From Monilinia fructicola (Eukaryota; Ascomycota; Leotiomycetes; Helotiales; Sclerotiniaceae), in assembly GCA_008692225.1 (NCBI GenBank), contig VICG01000012.1, positions 1,674,001 to 1,738,000 on the forward strand: a stretch of 64,000 nt of DNA, written 5' to 3'. How positions within the stretch are numbered: position 1 is the first letter of the stretch; the number at the start of each line of letters is the position of its first letter. The notes under the pieces were generated by a model. That model did no database searches. It saw only the letters and a program-made list of their open reading frames with translations, and was not told where the DNA came from. Of the stretch, positions 25,715-38,645 are shown piece after piece. The translations under genes were made by a program, and so were the position numbers.

Positions 25715-27355
25715 ATGTCTGCCGTTGACTACCTTCTCCATGAGTCGGCCACTGGTTTCGCAATCTTTCAGGTTGTGCACCAAGCCGACACAATTGGCAA
25801 TCGATTGAAGGAAGTTCAAGATGCCGGTCAAGATCTTGCGAAATTTGGCAAAATGGTCAAGCTTGTCAATTTTGCGCCATACAGGTTAGCTATTCAATGC
25901 TTTGCAGAGCGGAAAGTCTGAATTGACAATCATTTTAGAAATGCTGCTGAGGCGCTTGAAAATATCAACTTGATCTCCGAAGGTGTACTTTCCGATTACC
26001 TAAAGTCGAACTTGGAATTGAACATGCCAAAGCCATCGAAGAAGAAGAAGACTATTCTTGGAGTTTCCGACAAGACTTTGGCTGGTAGCATCAAGGAGGA
26101 ATTCCCAGGGGTTTCTTGCGAGACTGGTGAAACTTCTGAGGTTGTTGCAGACTTACTCAGAGGATTGCGATTGCACGCACCAAAATTATTGAAGGGTCTA
26201 CAAGAGGGTGATGTCGAGAGGGCTCAATTGGGTCTTGGACACGCATATTCGCGTGCTAAGGTCAAGTTCTCTGTTCAAAAGAACGACAACCACATTATCC
26301 AAGCTATCGCTACCTTAGATCACCTCGACAAGGCCGTCAACACTTTCTCTATGCGTGTCCGTGAATGGTACGGATGGCATTTCCCAGAACTTATTCGAAT
26401 CGTCTCCGATAACCACACATACGCTAAGCTTGCATTAGCCATTGGCAACAAGAAGAACTTGAACGACGAATCGTTACACGATATTGCCGCTATTGTTAAC
26501 GATGACGGAGACATCGCGCAAGCAATCATTGATGCTGCAAAGGTTTCTATGGGTCAAGATATTTCTGTGAATGATATGGAGAATGTTTCCGCATTCGCAA
26601 ACCGTGTCGTCAAGCTCGCCGAGTATAGAAGATCTCTCTTCCAATACTTGACCGATAAAATGGCTATTGTTGCACCTAACTTGGCCGCTTTGATTGGTGA
26701 AGTTGTTGCTGCTAGACTTATTTCCCACGCCGGTTCCCTGACCAACCTCTCAAAATACCCAGCCTCCACTGTTCAAATTCTCGGTGCTGAGAAGGCGTTG
26801 TTCAGAGCACTCAAGACTAAGGGCAACACAACCTAAATATGGATTGATCTATCACTCTAGCTTCATTGGTCGTGCAGGCGCAAAGAACAAGGGTCGCATT
26901 TCCAGATTCTTGGCAAACAAGTGTAGTATTGCAAGCAGAATCGATAACTTTACTGAAGCACCAACCAATAAATTCGGTGAGGCATTGAGAGCACAGGTCG
27001 AAGAAAGATTAGATTTCTATGCTACCGGTACCGCACCAACCAAGAACCAAGATGCTATGGTAAGACCTATGGATGCCTCTACTTGTGATTAATTGGCTAA
27101 CGAATTTAATAGAAAAAAGCAATGGATGCCGTTCTCGGTGATATCAACGTTGAGGACCCAACCGCCGAAGACACGGAAATGGCTGACATAGCGCCTACTT
27201 CAGTCTCCAAGCAAGAAAAGAAATCCAAGGACAAGAAAGAGAAGAAGGAGAAGAAGGACAAGAGTGAGAAGAAAGACAAGAAAAGAAGACATAGCGAAGC
27301 CAACGGTGAGGAAGAGGGCGAGAAAAAGAAGAAGAAGAAGAGCAAGTCGGAGTAG
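25715..27355 (+). CDS. NOP56: Nop56 box C/D snoRNP core protein (one frame break)
   Basis: Core nucleolar scaffold protein of box C/D small nucleolar RNPs, which guide rRNA 2'-O-methylation and pre-rRNA processing. Exons 25715-25884, 25939-27059 and 27113-27355; corrected product 510 aa, matching the family. NOP5NT domain at residues 1-66 ([13 protein letters not shown]), then NOSIC ([23 protein letters not shown]), the Nop RNA-binding domain ([68 protein letters not shown]) and a KKE/KKD-rich C-terminal tail. The frame breaks inside the most conserved part: at 26830-26831 one A must be skipped to read [12 protein letters not shown]; uncorrected, a TAA follows at once. Nop56 is essential in yeast, so a genuine truncation is unlikely in a viable haploid. 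Convergent with Vps4. Confidence 0.95.
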
Positions 27356-27857
27356 ATTCTTGTTTAGTTTAGACGTCTTCTCCTTTTTCTTTCTATCTTG
27401 TAAATTTCGGGCAGCTGGGTCATGGCGGAGTATAGCTGTGTTATTATGGGCGTTGAGGACTACTTTTATTTCTTCCGTATCTCTGGCTTGCATAGGTACA
27501 TCATATGGCTAGACGACACTATGAGGTGCATAAAATTGGAAAAAAGCATATAACTCAATACCCTGCGGATAATCCTTCTCATTTGATTGACCACGTACTA
27601 TCAAAAGTTTGGGATTTGAAATTATTGACATATTGTATTGTTTTTCTGTAACTCTTCGCCTTTCTTATTCGAAACATTCAAATCATGCCGCACCTTCATT
27701 TCAGTTTAGAGCCCTATCCATTTATAAACGCCTTACTCGCCACCGTGCCATGCCCATACTCCTCTCCCGTCACCTACGTCCAGCTTGCAGCTTTGCTTTG
27801 TTTCATTGCCATTACTACTATAGCCCAATCGATCATTGCATCAAGGGAAGGCGAAAA
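27356..27857. other. Convergent spacer, Nop56 and Vps4 3' ends
   Basis: A 502-bp region presumably holding both 3' UTRs. Small antisense frames are present but none is protein-like. Confidence 0.5.
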
Positions 27858-29273
27858 TCAAGCACCTTCACTACCAAATTCATTGGTCCAATCCGTACTC
27901 CTTTGGATATCTTCTTGTGAGACGGTAGGCCTAGCTCCCTTAATGGCTTTAATGAAATCCTTTACTTGAAGGGGTGGCTCAAGTAGCTTATCAGAGTCGA
28001 CTTCCGTCCAGGACATTTCCATGGCGCCGGCGTCCCCAGGTGAGCAGGGGGTTAATTTTTCTATGCCTTCAGACATGACCTTTTGAAGATGTCAACTACT
28101 TTGAATTGCAAAGGGGAAAGAACTCTTGGAGAGAGATTAAAGGACTTACCTTTTTATAATGTGTGGCAGTCTGAATCTTCCTTACGGGCTGCATCAGAGC
28201 ATCTTGGACAGCAATGCTGATATCACTACCGGAATACCCTTCGCTCAACTCTCCCAATTTCCTGTAATCGGCGGCCACAAGTTCACAAGGTGTAGTTCCG
28301 ACACTGATCTCAAACATTTTTGTTCGTGCAGGTAAATCGGGAAGCGAAATGTGAACACGACGTTGGAAACGGCGTCGAATGGCGGCATCCAATTGCCAGG
28401 GAATATTCGTAGCGCCTAGAACTAACACACCTCGACTGTCTCTTCCTACACCATCCATCTGTACAAGCATTTCCGTTTTGATACGTCTTGACGCTTCGGA
28501 TTCTCCTTCTCCTCGAGGCCCGCAAAGGGCGTCTACTTCGTCAATGAAGATAATAGAAGGCTTGTTTTCGCGAGCCATGGTAAACAACTGTTTTACTAAT
28601 CTGTTTGACGGTTAGACATACCCCAGCTTTAGCCTAAGAAATCATATAACGTACCTTTCACTCTCTCCCATCCATTTACTGACCAAATCCGAGCTACTCA
28701 CACTGAAAAAAGTACTATTTGCTTCCGTAGCCACCGCTTTAGCCAAATAACTCTTTCCCGTTCCCGGTGGTCCATAAAGTAGAATACCCTTCCAAGGTTG
28801 TCTTTTCCCCGTAAATAGATGCGGAAACTTAATCGGTAGAATAACAGCCTCCTTCAGCGCTTCTTTGGCTGCCTCCAAACCCGCGACATCCTCCCACTTA
28901 ATATTTGGTTTATCCTGTAGAATAGCACCCTGTAATGCATTTCTCAATTTCTTGCTTTCCGGGTCTCCTTCCTCTTCATTCCCCTTTCCTCCTGTTGAAC
29001 TTCCATTCGCACCCATCATACTTGGTTTCTTCCGCTTGCCTTCCGCATCCGCTAGATGTGTTTTTAATTTTTCGGCCCGCTCCATGTATTCGCCAGCTTT
29101 AGCGCGAATCATTTCCTTAGATTTGGCATTCTTCTCCCACTTGAGTGCGAGCATAAAGAGTTCGAGGATTGGTAGTAAAGCTGGTAGGCCTTTTCATATT
29201 CGGCTGCGGTGTCGGCTTCAATAGCTTTCTTAACCACGTCTATGGCGCGGCCGAGGAAATCGGTGTTCGACAT
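27858..29273 (-). CDS. VPS4: Vps4 AAA-ATPase, ESCRT-III disassembly (one frame break)
   Basis: AAA ATPase that disassembles ESCRT-III during multivesicular-body sorting and membrane scission. Exons 29273-28655, 28600-28150 and 28079-27858; corrected length 430 aa. The N-terminal MIT domain spans residues 1-75 ([20 protein letters not shown]). The AAA domain has Walker A GPPGTGKS at about 168-175, Walker B IIFIDEVD with catalytic E228, sensor/arginine-finger segments ([20 protein letters not shown]), beta-domain material and the C-terminal Vps4 helix. The MIT domain breaks near 29166: one base (probably C on the coding strand) is missing between YYQS and LELF, so the first ATG is out of frame with the ATPase. 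The downstream Met at 29154 would make an MIT-truncated protein. Divergent from prefoldin-6. Confidence 0.95.
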
Positions 29274-29906
29274 ATTGAGGGTGGGGTTTGTGTGTGGTGA
29301 TGATAATCTCTAGGTGAAGCAGCTATTCGGCCAGGTAGAAACAGCGTTCTTGTCGGTTTTTTGACGCGGCAGTGGTAATTATTCTCGAAGAACACCGGTA
29401 GTGATGTTTGACTTGAATGTCGTTAAATCCAAATAAGTTGCGATTGGATTCGGTGGAATATCAAAGTAACCTTGACCAACAAAGGGATTTCAGGGTGGAG
29501 CTGTTAGATTTATGATGAAAACGAAGATTATTAGACCAAATCCAAAGCTTGGCTCTCTGCGTGCCCGATATTCTCGTTCTCGTCTTGTATATATCTTGAG
29601 TGTGTTCATGAATTTGTGGAGGGGGATTTTGAAGTCTGGGTTGTCGCTTGAGCTTGGCGGTGTCTTGGTGCCCCGCGATTGCGCTAGACATCATCTCAAT
29701 AATTTGATACTCGATAACGGAAATCTATGAGTTTTGATATTTAATAATAAACACCCTTCCACACCTGAATTTCAAGAGACTTCTTCTGTGACGCTCAAAA
29801 TCTGACTTCTCTTAATACAAGTATTATCCTCTCTCGCAGAAAGCAAGCACTGTGAGAGATCATCAACCTGTCTAAGCCTTCAGATACCCATCTCACGTCT
29901 TCAACC
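29274..29906. promoter_or_regulatory. Divergent promoter, Vps4 and prefoldin-6
   Basis: A 633-bp gap between two opposing start codons, so it carries both promoters. No gene and no recognised motif. Confidence 0.5.
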
Positions 29907-30609
29907 ATGGCAGAACAACAACAGCGTCTTCAAGCTCTCACTGAGGAGTACCAAAAACTCCAAACAGGTGTTTACCTCTCCCCCTCTCTTCCTCTCCCTC
30001 CTTACAATACATGTACTAACCTCTTCCCAGACCTCCAAAACTCCATTTCCTCCCGCCAAAAGCTGGAATCTCAACAGCAAGAAAACAAGGGCGTTCAAAA
30101 AGTACCCCCCTTTTACCATTCCTATCCTACAAACCTTTCTCAACAAGAAGGGCCCCCAATCCAAATCTTAAACCATATCACTAACCCCTCTCCTACCCAG
30201 GAATTCTCTGCCCTAGACTCCACATCCAACATCTACAAGCTCGTCGGCCCAGTCCTCCTAAAACAAGACAAAACTGAAGCCGTCATGGCTGTCGACGGGC
30301 GTTTGGAATTTATCGATAAAGAAATGTGAGTCATGGCTCCTCCCCCATTCTTTTCTACGCTACTCTTACCTTTGGACTTTTCCGAGGAGCTTCGGTACTG
30401 GAATAAGTTGCTAATATAGCCACGCCAACCAGAAAACGAGTAGAACAAGCAATCAAAGAGATACAAGATAAAAGCGACGGGCTGAAGATGGAAGTATGTT
30501 GCCTTCCTTTCCCTTTCCATCCCTTCCCCCCTTTTAACAGCCGTCCCTTTAGATAATTCAACTACAATCCTCAACCCAAGCTGCACAACCCCAAGCGGCC
30601 GCTGCATAA
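29907..30609 (+). CDS. YKE2: Prefoldin subunit 6 (beta class)
   Basis: Beta subunit of the hexameric prefoldin chaperone, which passes nascent actin and tubulin to the chaperonin CCT. Five small exons: 29907-29967, 30031-30101, 30201-30325, 30433-30493 and 30553-30609, giving 124 aa, a normal length. Two coiled-coil helices (LQALTEEYQKLQTDLQN and KRVEQAIKEIQDKSDGLK) flank the beta-hairpin region with NIYKLVGPVLLKQD and VDGRLEFIDKEI, diagnostic of Pfd6. The short exons mean no single reading frame covers more than a third of the protein. Donor 2 (GTACCC) is non-consensus but gives the conserved junction KGVQK/EFSAL. The frame is intact. Confidence 0.92.
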
Positions 30610-32476
30610 GATCAAAAGGGAAAAAGTAGAGAGTAAAGTTCACAAGAAACCAAGCAAAATACAAGCAGGCGTTCATTTCACCAGGAGCATATTTTCGCAT
30701 AGCCACGGCGTTAGATATCTCATCTACCACATCTAATCATGGCATTATGATGACAAGAAGCAAAAAGCAACGAGTCATGTCGGTACATTGGATAGGATTT
30801 TATCCTATCTGGGTGTGAGCGTAGAATTCTAGTACAAGAAAGTACGACTCGTTGGATCTGTCTTATAGTGCTTGTGAAGACTGGATCTCATCGAGATCCG
30901 CGTTCACAAGCTACAATAACACTCACCAGTGATGTTCAAACATAAATACATGAATATCACCGCTCGCCGCGTTCCCAAACCAAACCATATACCAATGCTC
31001 CTACATTTAATCTAGCCATGTCAAAACTTCATTCACACACACGTACATGCATACATTTCACCACAACTAACGTGACACTATGCATGACAAGCACAATACA
31101 ATATCATATGATATGATGCATTTTCCTAACGCGTCGAAACGATTTCTTACGTCTCCCCAAGCAAAGGACTACCACTCGCTATGCGGAGCAGACCAGGCCA
31201 AGCCCCTAATCTTATTCCGTATACCAGCTCATCGATACATTCTCTCTCGCCCCCTCTCTCTATCATGGCCCAGCCCATCCCGACCATCCCCGCCCATAAA
31301 ATACAAGAGATCTGATTTCATGTAACTCCCATACACCCCTCCTCCCTCTTCCCATTCTCTCGAATCGACACGCCCGAAAAGAAAGAAAAAAAAAAAAAAA
31401 GAAAAAAAAAAGAACAGAACAAGACAACCACTTTTACTCCCTTCCATCCCCATTCTCCACCACCCACTCCACCAATATCTTCATGATCCCACACCACACC
31501 ACTCCCTCCCGCACTATCCCATATATGCAAACGGACACAAGATCGCAGTATCGCAGATGGAAACTCGGGTTTTCCTTCCCAAAATATGCATATCATACCG
31601 CACCATGCCCATAGCAGGCCAAATGCAAAAAATGATCGAGGAGAAACATATCAATCCTGTCCTGCCCTGTCCTGTCCTGTCCTAGCCTATCCTATCCTAT
31701 CCCATAGGTATCCATCCATTCATTCGTACCATCCCAGTCCAAGCCAACCTAAGCCTTCAAACCCAAGCCTCCCAGCCCAAGAACCACAAGTCACACCACC
31801 CAACAAGCCCAGCAAGCAGCAACCAACAACAGCAACCCCCAACTCCAAGCTAAAAGCAAAACCACGAAAACTCTCATGATCTCCCCATCCCTTCCTCCCC
31901 AAGCGCCCCTTCACCAATAAAGAGAAAAGGATTAGAAACAAATAAGCAGGGAAAACTTGACTCTTAATACATATAACGTGAAATAATTAACTGACGAGCT
32001 TCGCTTTGATCTGTGTTCTCTTTCATTCAATATCAGAATATCCACCCTTGTCCCCTAATCTCCTGTTTATCGGAGCCTACTGGTACCGCCTTGAAATATC
32101 CACCCATCCATCCCATATGTACTAATATACTATAATTGTTTCTCCCTCCCTAGGCATACCATCCCTCCGTATTCATACGGGCTGTGTGGGATTCTTGTAG
32201 ATGCATCAGTCCAACCATGCTTCACCCTTTCCATTCCACCGTAAATTCCCGTCCTCCCGTCCTCCCGTCCTCCCGTCCTCCCGTCCTCCCGTCCTCCCGT
32301 CCTCTCGTCCTCCCATCCTCCCATCCTCCCATCCCCCTTTTCAATTAGAGAAAAGAGACAGTGAATGTACGAATGCACATGTTCCCCAATAAACAGCCAC
32401 ACCAACAACACCACATGCATGCCTAAGAACACCACAGCCACCCCATCTACCGAAAACTTTTGTTTATCCCCTCCCA
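30610..32476. other. Convergent spacer, prefoldin-6 to Spt7
   Basis: A 1.9-kb region between two 3' ends. It holds an A-rich tract (about 31380-31412), CCTGT/CCTAT pentamers (about 31660-31700) and the CCTCCCGT minisatellite listed separately. No gene is seen. Confidence 0.55.
32248..32336. repeat. CCTCCCGT octanucleotide minisatellite
   Basis: About eleven tandem 8-bp units, first CCTCCCGT and then decaying to CCTCCCAT units at the right end. It lies about 140 bp past the Spt7 stop codon, probably in its 3' UTR or terminator region. Confidence 0.9.
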
Positions 32477-35400
32477 CTACGTCCCTTCAATACTCTCTGG
32501 GCTCATCGGGCCCAACGCCCCATCATCTTTTTCGATCGGGCTATTGTTATCCTGACTTTCTGCTCTATCCACGGAAGCTGATCCCCCATTACCATTCGGC
32601 AAACCGTGCTTGACCTTCTTAACACCGTCTCCCTTTTGCGGGCTGACACTTGCACCAGTTTTGACCGAAGATTGTGAGTCCACTGCCGTACCATTATCAA
32701 GCTTCTTCTTTTTCTTTGCATTGCCGCTTTGTTCTTTCAGTGGACGTTTACGAGGACTGGTAATTTTGCCCGTGGGACCAAGACGAGGCCTGGTTGGTTT
32801 TTGTTTTCCAGTGAGGTCTTCGTCTTCGATGAGAGGTTCATCATCGTTTGCGTGTAACTTGGCGAGGAAGAAGTTCTTGATCAGGCCAATTTGACTGGCA
32901 ATACTTTCTTTAGTAACAGGTGGTAAAGGCGCAAGTTGTGCGAATATTTCAGCTTGTGGAGCTGCTGCGGTAGGTCCTTGGTAGGCACTACGTACTCTCG
33001 TGTGAAGGAGATGCAGTGGCACACCAAGGCTTGTCATCGAGAATTCACTGGCCAACCCGAGCTCTTTGAACCCGAAGTAATCTTCGCCCAGTTCTGCGGC
33101 AAAATCACCACCAACAAATTGTTCACTGCCTTCGTTGAAAGCTCCAGATCCATCCTGAGTACCATCTGTGAGAGCAGGTCTGAGTAAGTCTGTAAGATGA
33201 GACTTCATGCGTTCATGCATGACTGAGAGTTTGGTTCCCAAACGCTCAACATCATCCTTGACATAACTCTCCAAGGATTCTATATCAATACCGTTTGCGC
33301 CCAGACTATGTAAAACGACTTCTTCGTTGGTATACCGTTCCTGCCATTTACTTCGAGAGCCAGGTGCAGCGGCTACTTTATGCGCTTCTCGGTAGACGCC
33401 AAAAGTTTTGGCCAATTTCCCAAAGAAGTCTTCAGCAAGATCAGTCATGACATCTAAAGCAGATGGCTGTAATTCTTCGAAACCAGCATGATAGCACAAT
33501 TTGGCGACAGATCGTTGCATTGCAGCTTTGCAAACCCACTGAGACATGATAGGACCATCGTCATAAGTGACATGTGGTTCTATATCTATTTCTACAAACG
33601 GTGCCGGTTCATACTTGGGAAATTGATTGTTATACATCTGCAACGGTGAATTAGGAAGTTTCAACATGAGGTCAGAACTATCAGTCTTACCTGCGCCTGC
33701 AATTGCATTTGCTTGATGATACCAATCTTGGAACACAACTTCCTCGTTTCTTGCATTTGTTTCATGTTAGCCTCGACTTTTTCGGTCAGAAAACTTTTCG
33801 GGGCTGTAAAGTGCCCAGCAGGTACCATTCGGAGAAATTCTTCCGACTGCTCGACTAGATTACCGTCCGCATCCTCAACCCATTGTAATCTTGGATTGAT
33901 ATCTGGAATAGCTGATAGCGGATCGTAATAATCAGGCAAAAATTGTTCTTCTTCGCCCTCCATGCCTTCGGCAAGAGTTTCTGCGCCCTGTTTCGCAGGT
34001 TTGTCTTCAAGGTCACCTTCCAATTTAGAGCCACTAGGATCATCTTGCTTCCGCTGGCGCAGCCATCTCCTCATTCCGGCCTTGCTTCTCAAAAGAGCAG
34101 GCTCATCTGGGTTCAGCTTATCACCTTTGAATAATCGGGATCGTTCTTTAGCAACCAGGGCACGGTTTTTCTTGGTGACCTGTTTCCAAATTTTATACTC
34201 TTCATCTTCATATATATCTTCCCCTCCAAATCCCTGAGCCAGCCCTAGACCGTTGATAGAAGGGGCATCGATATCCATACCATCGACTTGACTAGTAACA
34301 CCATTCATACCACCAGGTGTGACGGATCCAGGAATTGGAGTAGAAAATCCATTCTGACTACCGTCTACTTCAGAGCCATCGTGGTTAATGTTTCCGAGAA
34401 CACCATTGAGTTGGATAGCAGGTTTTTGGTCGACTCCTGGGGTGCTTTCATCACGTCCAGAAGTGTTAGTTCGTGCCTTGCTAGACCCCTTTACCCCCCG
34501 TCCACCTTCACCTCGACCTCGAGAAGACATGATAGGCTCATCATCACTCTCATCGGCGTCATCACCTCCATTTTGCTTGCGACGTTCCTCTGCTTCCACT
34601 TCTGCTCGTGGTCGAATAACAAGATCTGGAATCAAAGGTATAAGTTTTGCTGCCTCCTTCCTCATATTCTCCGCATTTTTCCGTAAAGGGTGTTTATCTT
34701 GGCCATTGTATTTAAGGCAGTTTTCCCAAATCAAGTCGAGATCAGTAACAAACTCCTTTTTAGATTTGTAGGTCAATGACTTCAGCTTCTTGGTCATTGT
34801 GCCGAGGTCCATGGGTTGCTTGATAACTATTTCATGTCAGCTCCAGGACTACATATGTATGAGCTATGTGATTTACCATTATAATAATCAGGAGCCTCGC
34901 GCTTGTTCACTCTGACAAGAAAAGGGGCGGAGTATTCCGTCATAGCCTTGAGTTCACTCAAAACTTTCTCCGCAGCCTCGTATAATTCTTCCTGATTAAC
35001 GTTGTCCTCATTGGCCCATTTACTTCTGTTCTTACGAACTTCGTTAATCAGGGCCCTCAACTCTGCATCTGTAGATTTAACCCTGTCACGCTTCGCGTCA
35101 ATGCGAGCAAAGAGGTTCTTCAACGTCAAACTCGATGCGCCCATCTCGGCATTAGCCAAGGAACTATATTGTTCTGCCGGCCGACCACTGGCAGGTCCAG
35201 CATTTCGGTTGCTGTCCATTTCCGCATCTGTTTGCCTTTCGGATTCCTCCAGCCTCTGCTGTTCTAACATGGCAATCCGATCGTTCTCCAAAGTATAAAA
35301 TATGGTATTGAAACTGCGCTTGGCAGCATCCTCGATGGCCTTTTTTTCCTCTTCCAGTTTCTTGCGCGCATCCTCAGAGGTTCTAGGTTGTTCGCCCGCG

Positions 35401-35984
35401 GCCTCATCTTTAATTTGTTCCGCATTCTTTGAAGGGGTCAAGTCAGATTGAATTGGGGAACTCCCAGACTTCGAGGGCGACAACAAAGCATTCGCGCCTC
35501 TCCCCTTTGTGGGGGAATCCTGCTGCTCATCTTCATCTTCGTCGTCGTCATCATCATCATAATTGTCTTCATCTATAGCGCGCGCCGGCTTCTTTGGTGC
35601 TTGTTCTTGCTTAATCGGTTCGATTACGGCTGAATCCTCAACCAATTGTGTATTTTGTGCCGAGACATCTTGGTCTTGGTCATTGCCTGAAGTAGAGTCA
35701 CCGCCTCCAAATAATCCAGCCAACTTTGCCTCACTGCGGTGATATAATTCTTTAAAGGTTGTCCTCCTACTTTCCTCATCCTGTACGTTGGCCGAGTCAG
35801 GCATTGTGGCATCGAATATGCTTGGAGTATGCGACCGCGGGGGAGTATTGTTTTTAATTTGAAAAGACTTTTGTGAATGAATCATGTTTGATGAGGAAGG
35901 TGGCCATGGTATGCTATTCGTGATGAGAGAATTGTGCCCGGATACCCCAGAGCGAGACAAAAGTCCCCTCTCTCCGCCGCCCAT
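32477..35984 (-). CDS. SPT7: Spt7, bromodomain and histone-fold subunit of SAGA
   Basis: Structural subunit of the SAGA histone acetyltransferase coactivator. Exons 35984-34877, 34826-33691 and 33637-32477 give 1134 aa with no frame problem, although this is the longest gene here. Residues 1-330 are disordered, with an acidic poly-Asp stretch and a coiled coil ([14 protein letters not shown]). A bromodomain follows at about 340-440, spanning intron 1 ([30 protein letters not shown]), including the conserved Asn-type acetyl-lysine pocket segment. An Spt7-specific central block has [20 protein letters not shown]. The histone fold lies in exon 3 ([33 protein letters not shown]), which pairs with Taf10. 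The C-terminus is basic and Lys-rich. The start at 35984 is the first Met in frame; inner Mets near residues 34 and 61 are alternatives. Confidence 0.93.
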
Positions 35985-36767
35985 AACGTCAAATCTCTCG
36001 TTCGCGACAAACCGTCTGAAACTTGTCGCCTTTTATTGATTTAAATTGGATTCAAAATCGTGCGCATCTTTGTACCAGATTTGCGCACAATATTGATTAA
36101 TTTCTTGCGTTGACGTTGATGGTTTGATGAAGTTTCTTGAGATGAGGTTAGATTTGGTGGTTGTAGGACGTTGTCTGTGATTCCCTTACCTAGAAATCTA
36201 GCACTTGTAGTGTGTAGAAAAGACAATGAAGCAGGAACAGATTCAACCATCATTTCGCGTCTATACCAATTGCCACTGATCATGTATCCTCAACTTTTGC
36301 ATGGAATTACAAGACATCACCGTCTACAAACACGAACATGTATATTTCAATTATCTATCTCTTTTTCTACGTACAGTTTGAATCAAAGATTACCTCGTAC
36401 TGAATCTCCATTATCATCCATTGAAGATATTGGTCCGTGCCGAAATTGATAGGTACACGAAACAAGCGAACCGATTATTAACCTCAGTTTGTTTCTCAAG
36501 CTGCAGCCAGCCCAGCCAGCCAGCCAACCCACATGATTGCGATGGAGAAGCTCTGAACCCTTTTTGAACACAAGAGAGCTTGCTTATCTTGACACAGGTG
36601 AACGAACATAAAAGGAGAGACCAGCTATCCCCAAGTCATCCAAAGCTCCCAGCTTCTCATCAATCCTTGGGCAGTTTGGTTCAACGCAGGAGGGATGCTT
36701 TTTAACGAAAGGGCTTCAACTTATTAAGAAGAGAAGAGAAGACAAGAGAGAAGAGCTTTTTGGCAAA
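35985..36767. promoter_or_regulatory. Divergent promoter, Spt7 and VanZ-like gene
   Basis: A 783-bp gap between opposing start codons. It has mixed composition, with a GAGAAGAGAAGACAAGAGAG purine tract just upstream of the VanZ-like ATG (about 36730-36755). No gene. Confidence 0.5.
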
Positions 36768-37541
36768 ATGCGCATAAGGCTACCCTTTGCAGGTAAATTC
36801 ATCTAGCTAAGTTCTTTAGTTCCATGTTTCTCCCCCCGTCCTTCTCCACACCCGTCTGTACATAAACATTCCCGATGCCCGATGCCCCATGCCCCGTCCT
36901 CCATAGATCTTCAAAACTAACGCATCATTTTCACAATAGGAGCCTTCCTGTTTCTTGTGCTCCTCGCTGGTTATGCCGGCCTAACATCCATCCAAGTCGA
37001 CGCCGTCATCAACGACAAAGTCCTCCACACAATAACCTTCTTCCTACTTACCGTGGTTTTCTACTGGATCCTGGACACCAGTCGCCGACGCAACCTCAAC
37101 TTCACTCTGATAGTCTGCACCGGAATTCTTGGAGTGGGATCGGAATTCCTCCAAGGCTTCTTGCCCAATGGTCGAACCTTTGATTTCTACGACATTGTCG
37201 CCAACATCGTAGGCTCGGTGGCTGGTCTAGCATTATGTAGCTGGTATCACTTACGTATGTTGGAGCGGAAACGATTGGCAAAGGCGTATCATGTGGTGCC
37301 CGGGGATGAAGATCAGGACTTGGAATTGGGAGAGGGAGTGGGAGCACAAGAGAGTGGTGTGACTGATGCGCCGAGGACACTGGATGAGGAGGTTGACAAT
37401 TGGGATGAGAATTTAGAGGATGCTTGGGATGAGGATGAGCATGCAGGTAAATTGGATAGTGCCAAGGATGAGGGTTTGAAGACACCCGGTGCTAGTAGCG
37501 CGGGTGAAATCGAAGGGGACTCCAAGAAAAGGGCTGATTAA
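36768..37541 (+). CDS. VanZ-like multispanning membrane protein
   Basis: Fungal VanZ-domain protein of unknown function; the name comes from a bacterial teicoplanin-resistance family and does not imply antibiotic resistance here. Exon 1 is tiny (36768-36792, MRIRLPFA), then a 147-bp intron, then exon 2 at 36940-37541; 208 aa. Four hydrophobic helices occupy about residues 9-125: GAFLFLVLLAGYAG, the VanZ signature DKVLHTITFFLLTVVFYW, LIVCTGILGVGSEFLQGFLP and DIVANIVGSVAGLAL. These keep the conserved His and the E-x-x-Q-x-x-x-P-x-R-x-x-D pattern. The C-terminal 80 residues are acidic and probably cytosolic. The frame is intact. Confidence 0.87.
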
Positions 37542-38456
37542 GGTTCAATGAAATATGCTATGATGTTACGGATATGATTGTCTACGGTGGAGTCTTACGA
37601 GGGAACGAAAACTTAAAACTTCCTTTACTAAGGATGGGACACGTAAGGTAATCGAATGTATATTAAACTTTGATCCATTCCAAGCGGGAAAATACCGTTG
37701 AAGAAACTCCAAAGCGCTGGCCATTCTGATGCTGGATCTTCTCATACACATGGTGATATAATTTGTTTCTCAAAAATCAAAGGAGATGGTTAGAGAATGA
37801 ATCACCGACTCGACTGCGCAATGCAGGCGTGATGCTGGATGCCAGCTACGCTACACATACTTCTTCCCAACATGAATTTTAACCACCCAACCCAACCACG
37901 TTTCCTCGATCCCAGCACAAGACATTTTCAAGGACATGTCACCCCTCAGGAAGAACATTGCAAACCGCACTTGAAGGGAACCCAGTGTCCAGAAAACGGC
38001 CGGAAAACGGATAGATGTCCCTCCAATAACCACGTCTCCTTGCCCCATTCCATCCATCCACCCCTCCATCCCCTCCACCACTCCACCCCCAAACTCACCC
38101 ATCCCATCCACAGTGGCAAGTACCAACACCCTCCATATATACGATACCAAACCCCAAAAGACACACAGACAGACAGACAGCCAGCCAGCCAGCAAGGAAG
38201 GAAGGAAGGAATCCACAAAAACACCCATCTCAAATCATATGCAGAACTCAGCACATCACGCTTCGGCCCGGTCCGGCGCGGCCCACTTCATCAATCGGGA
38301 ACTTCGTCCCCCCGCCCCCGCCCCCTACGAGACGATACATACAAGACGGTAGGACTCGCGAGCTCTGCCCCATGTGCACCTCCATCTCCATCTCCGACGC
38401 AGAGATCGATTCACAGACCGCGGTAGAATCGTGTGATGATGTCGACCTTTTTGTTA

Positions 38457-38645
<189 letters not shown>

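Noticed and set aside
32248..32336. CRISPR-like regular repeat
   Set aside because: Units are tandem 8-mers without spacers in a eukaryotic genome, so this is a minisatellite.
36768..37541. Antibiotic-resistance function for the VanZ-like gene
   Set aside because: The VanZ fold is widespread in fungi and bacteria without van clusters; nothing nearby supports resistance.
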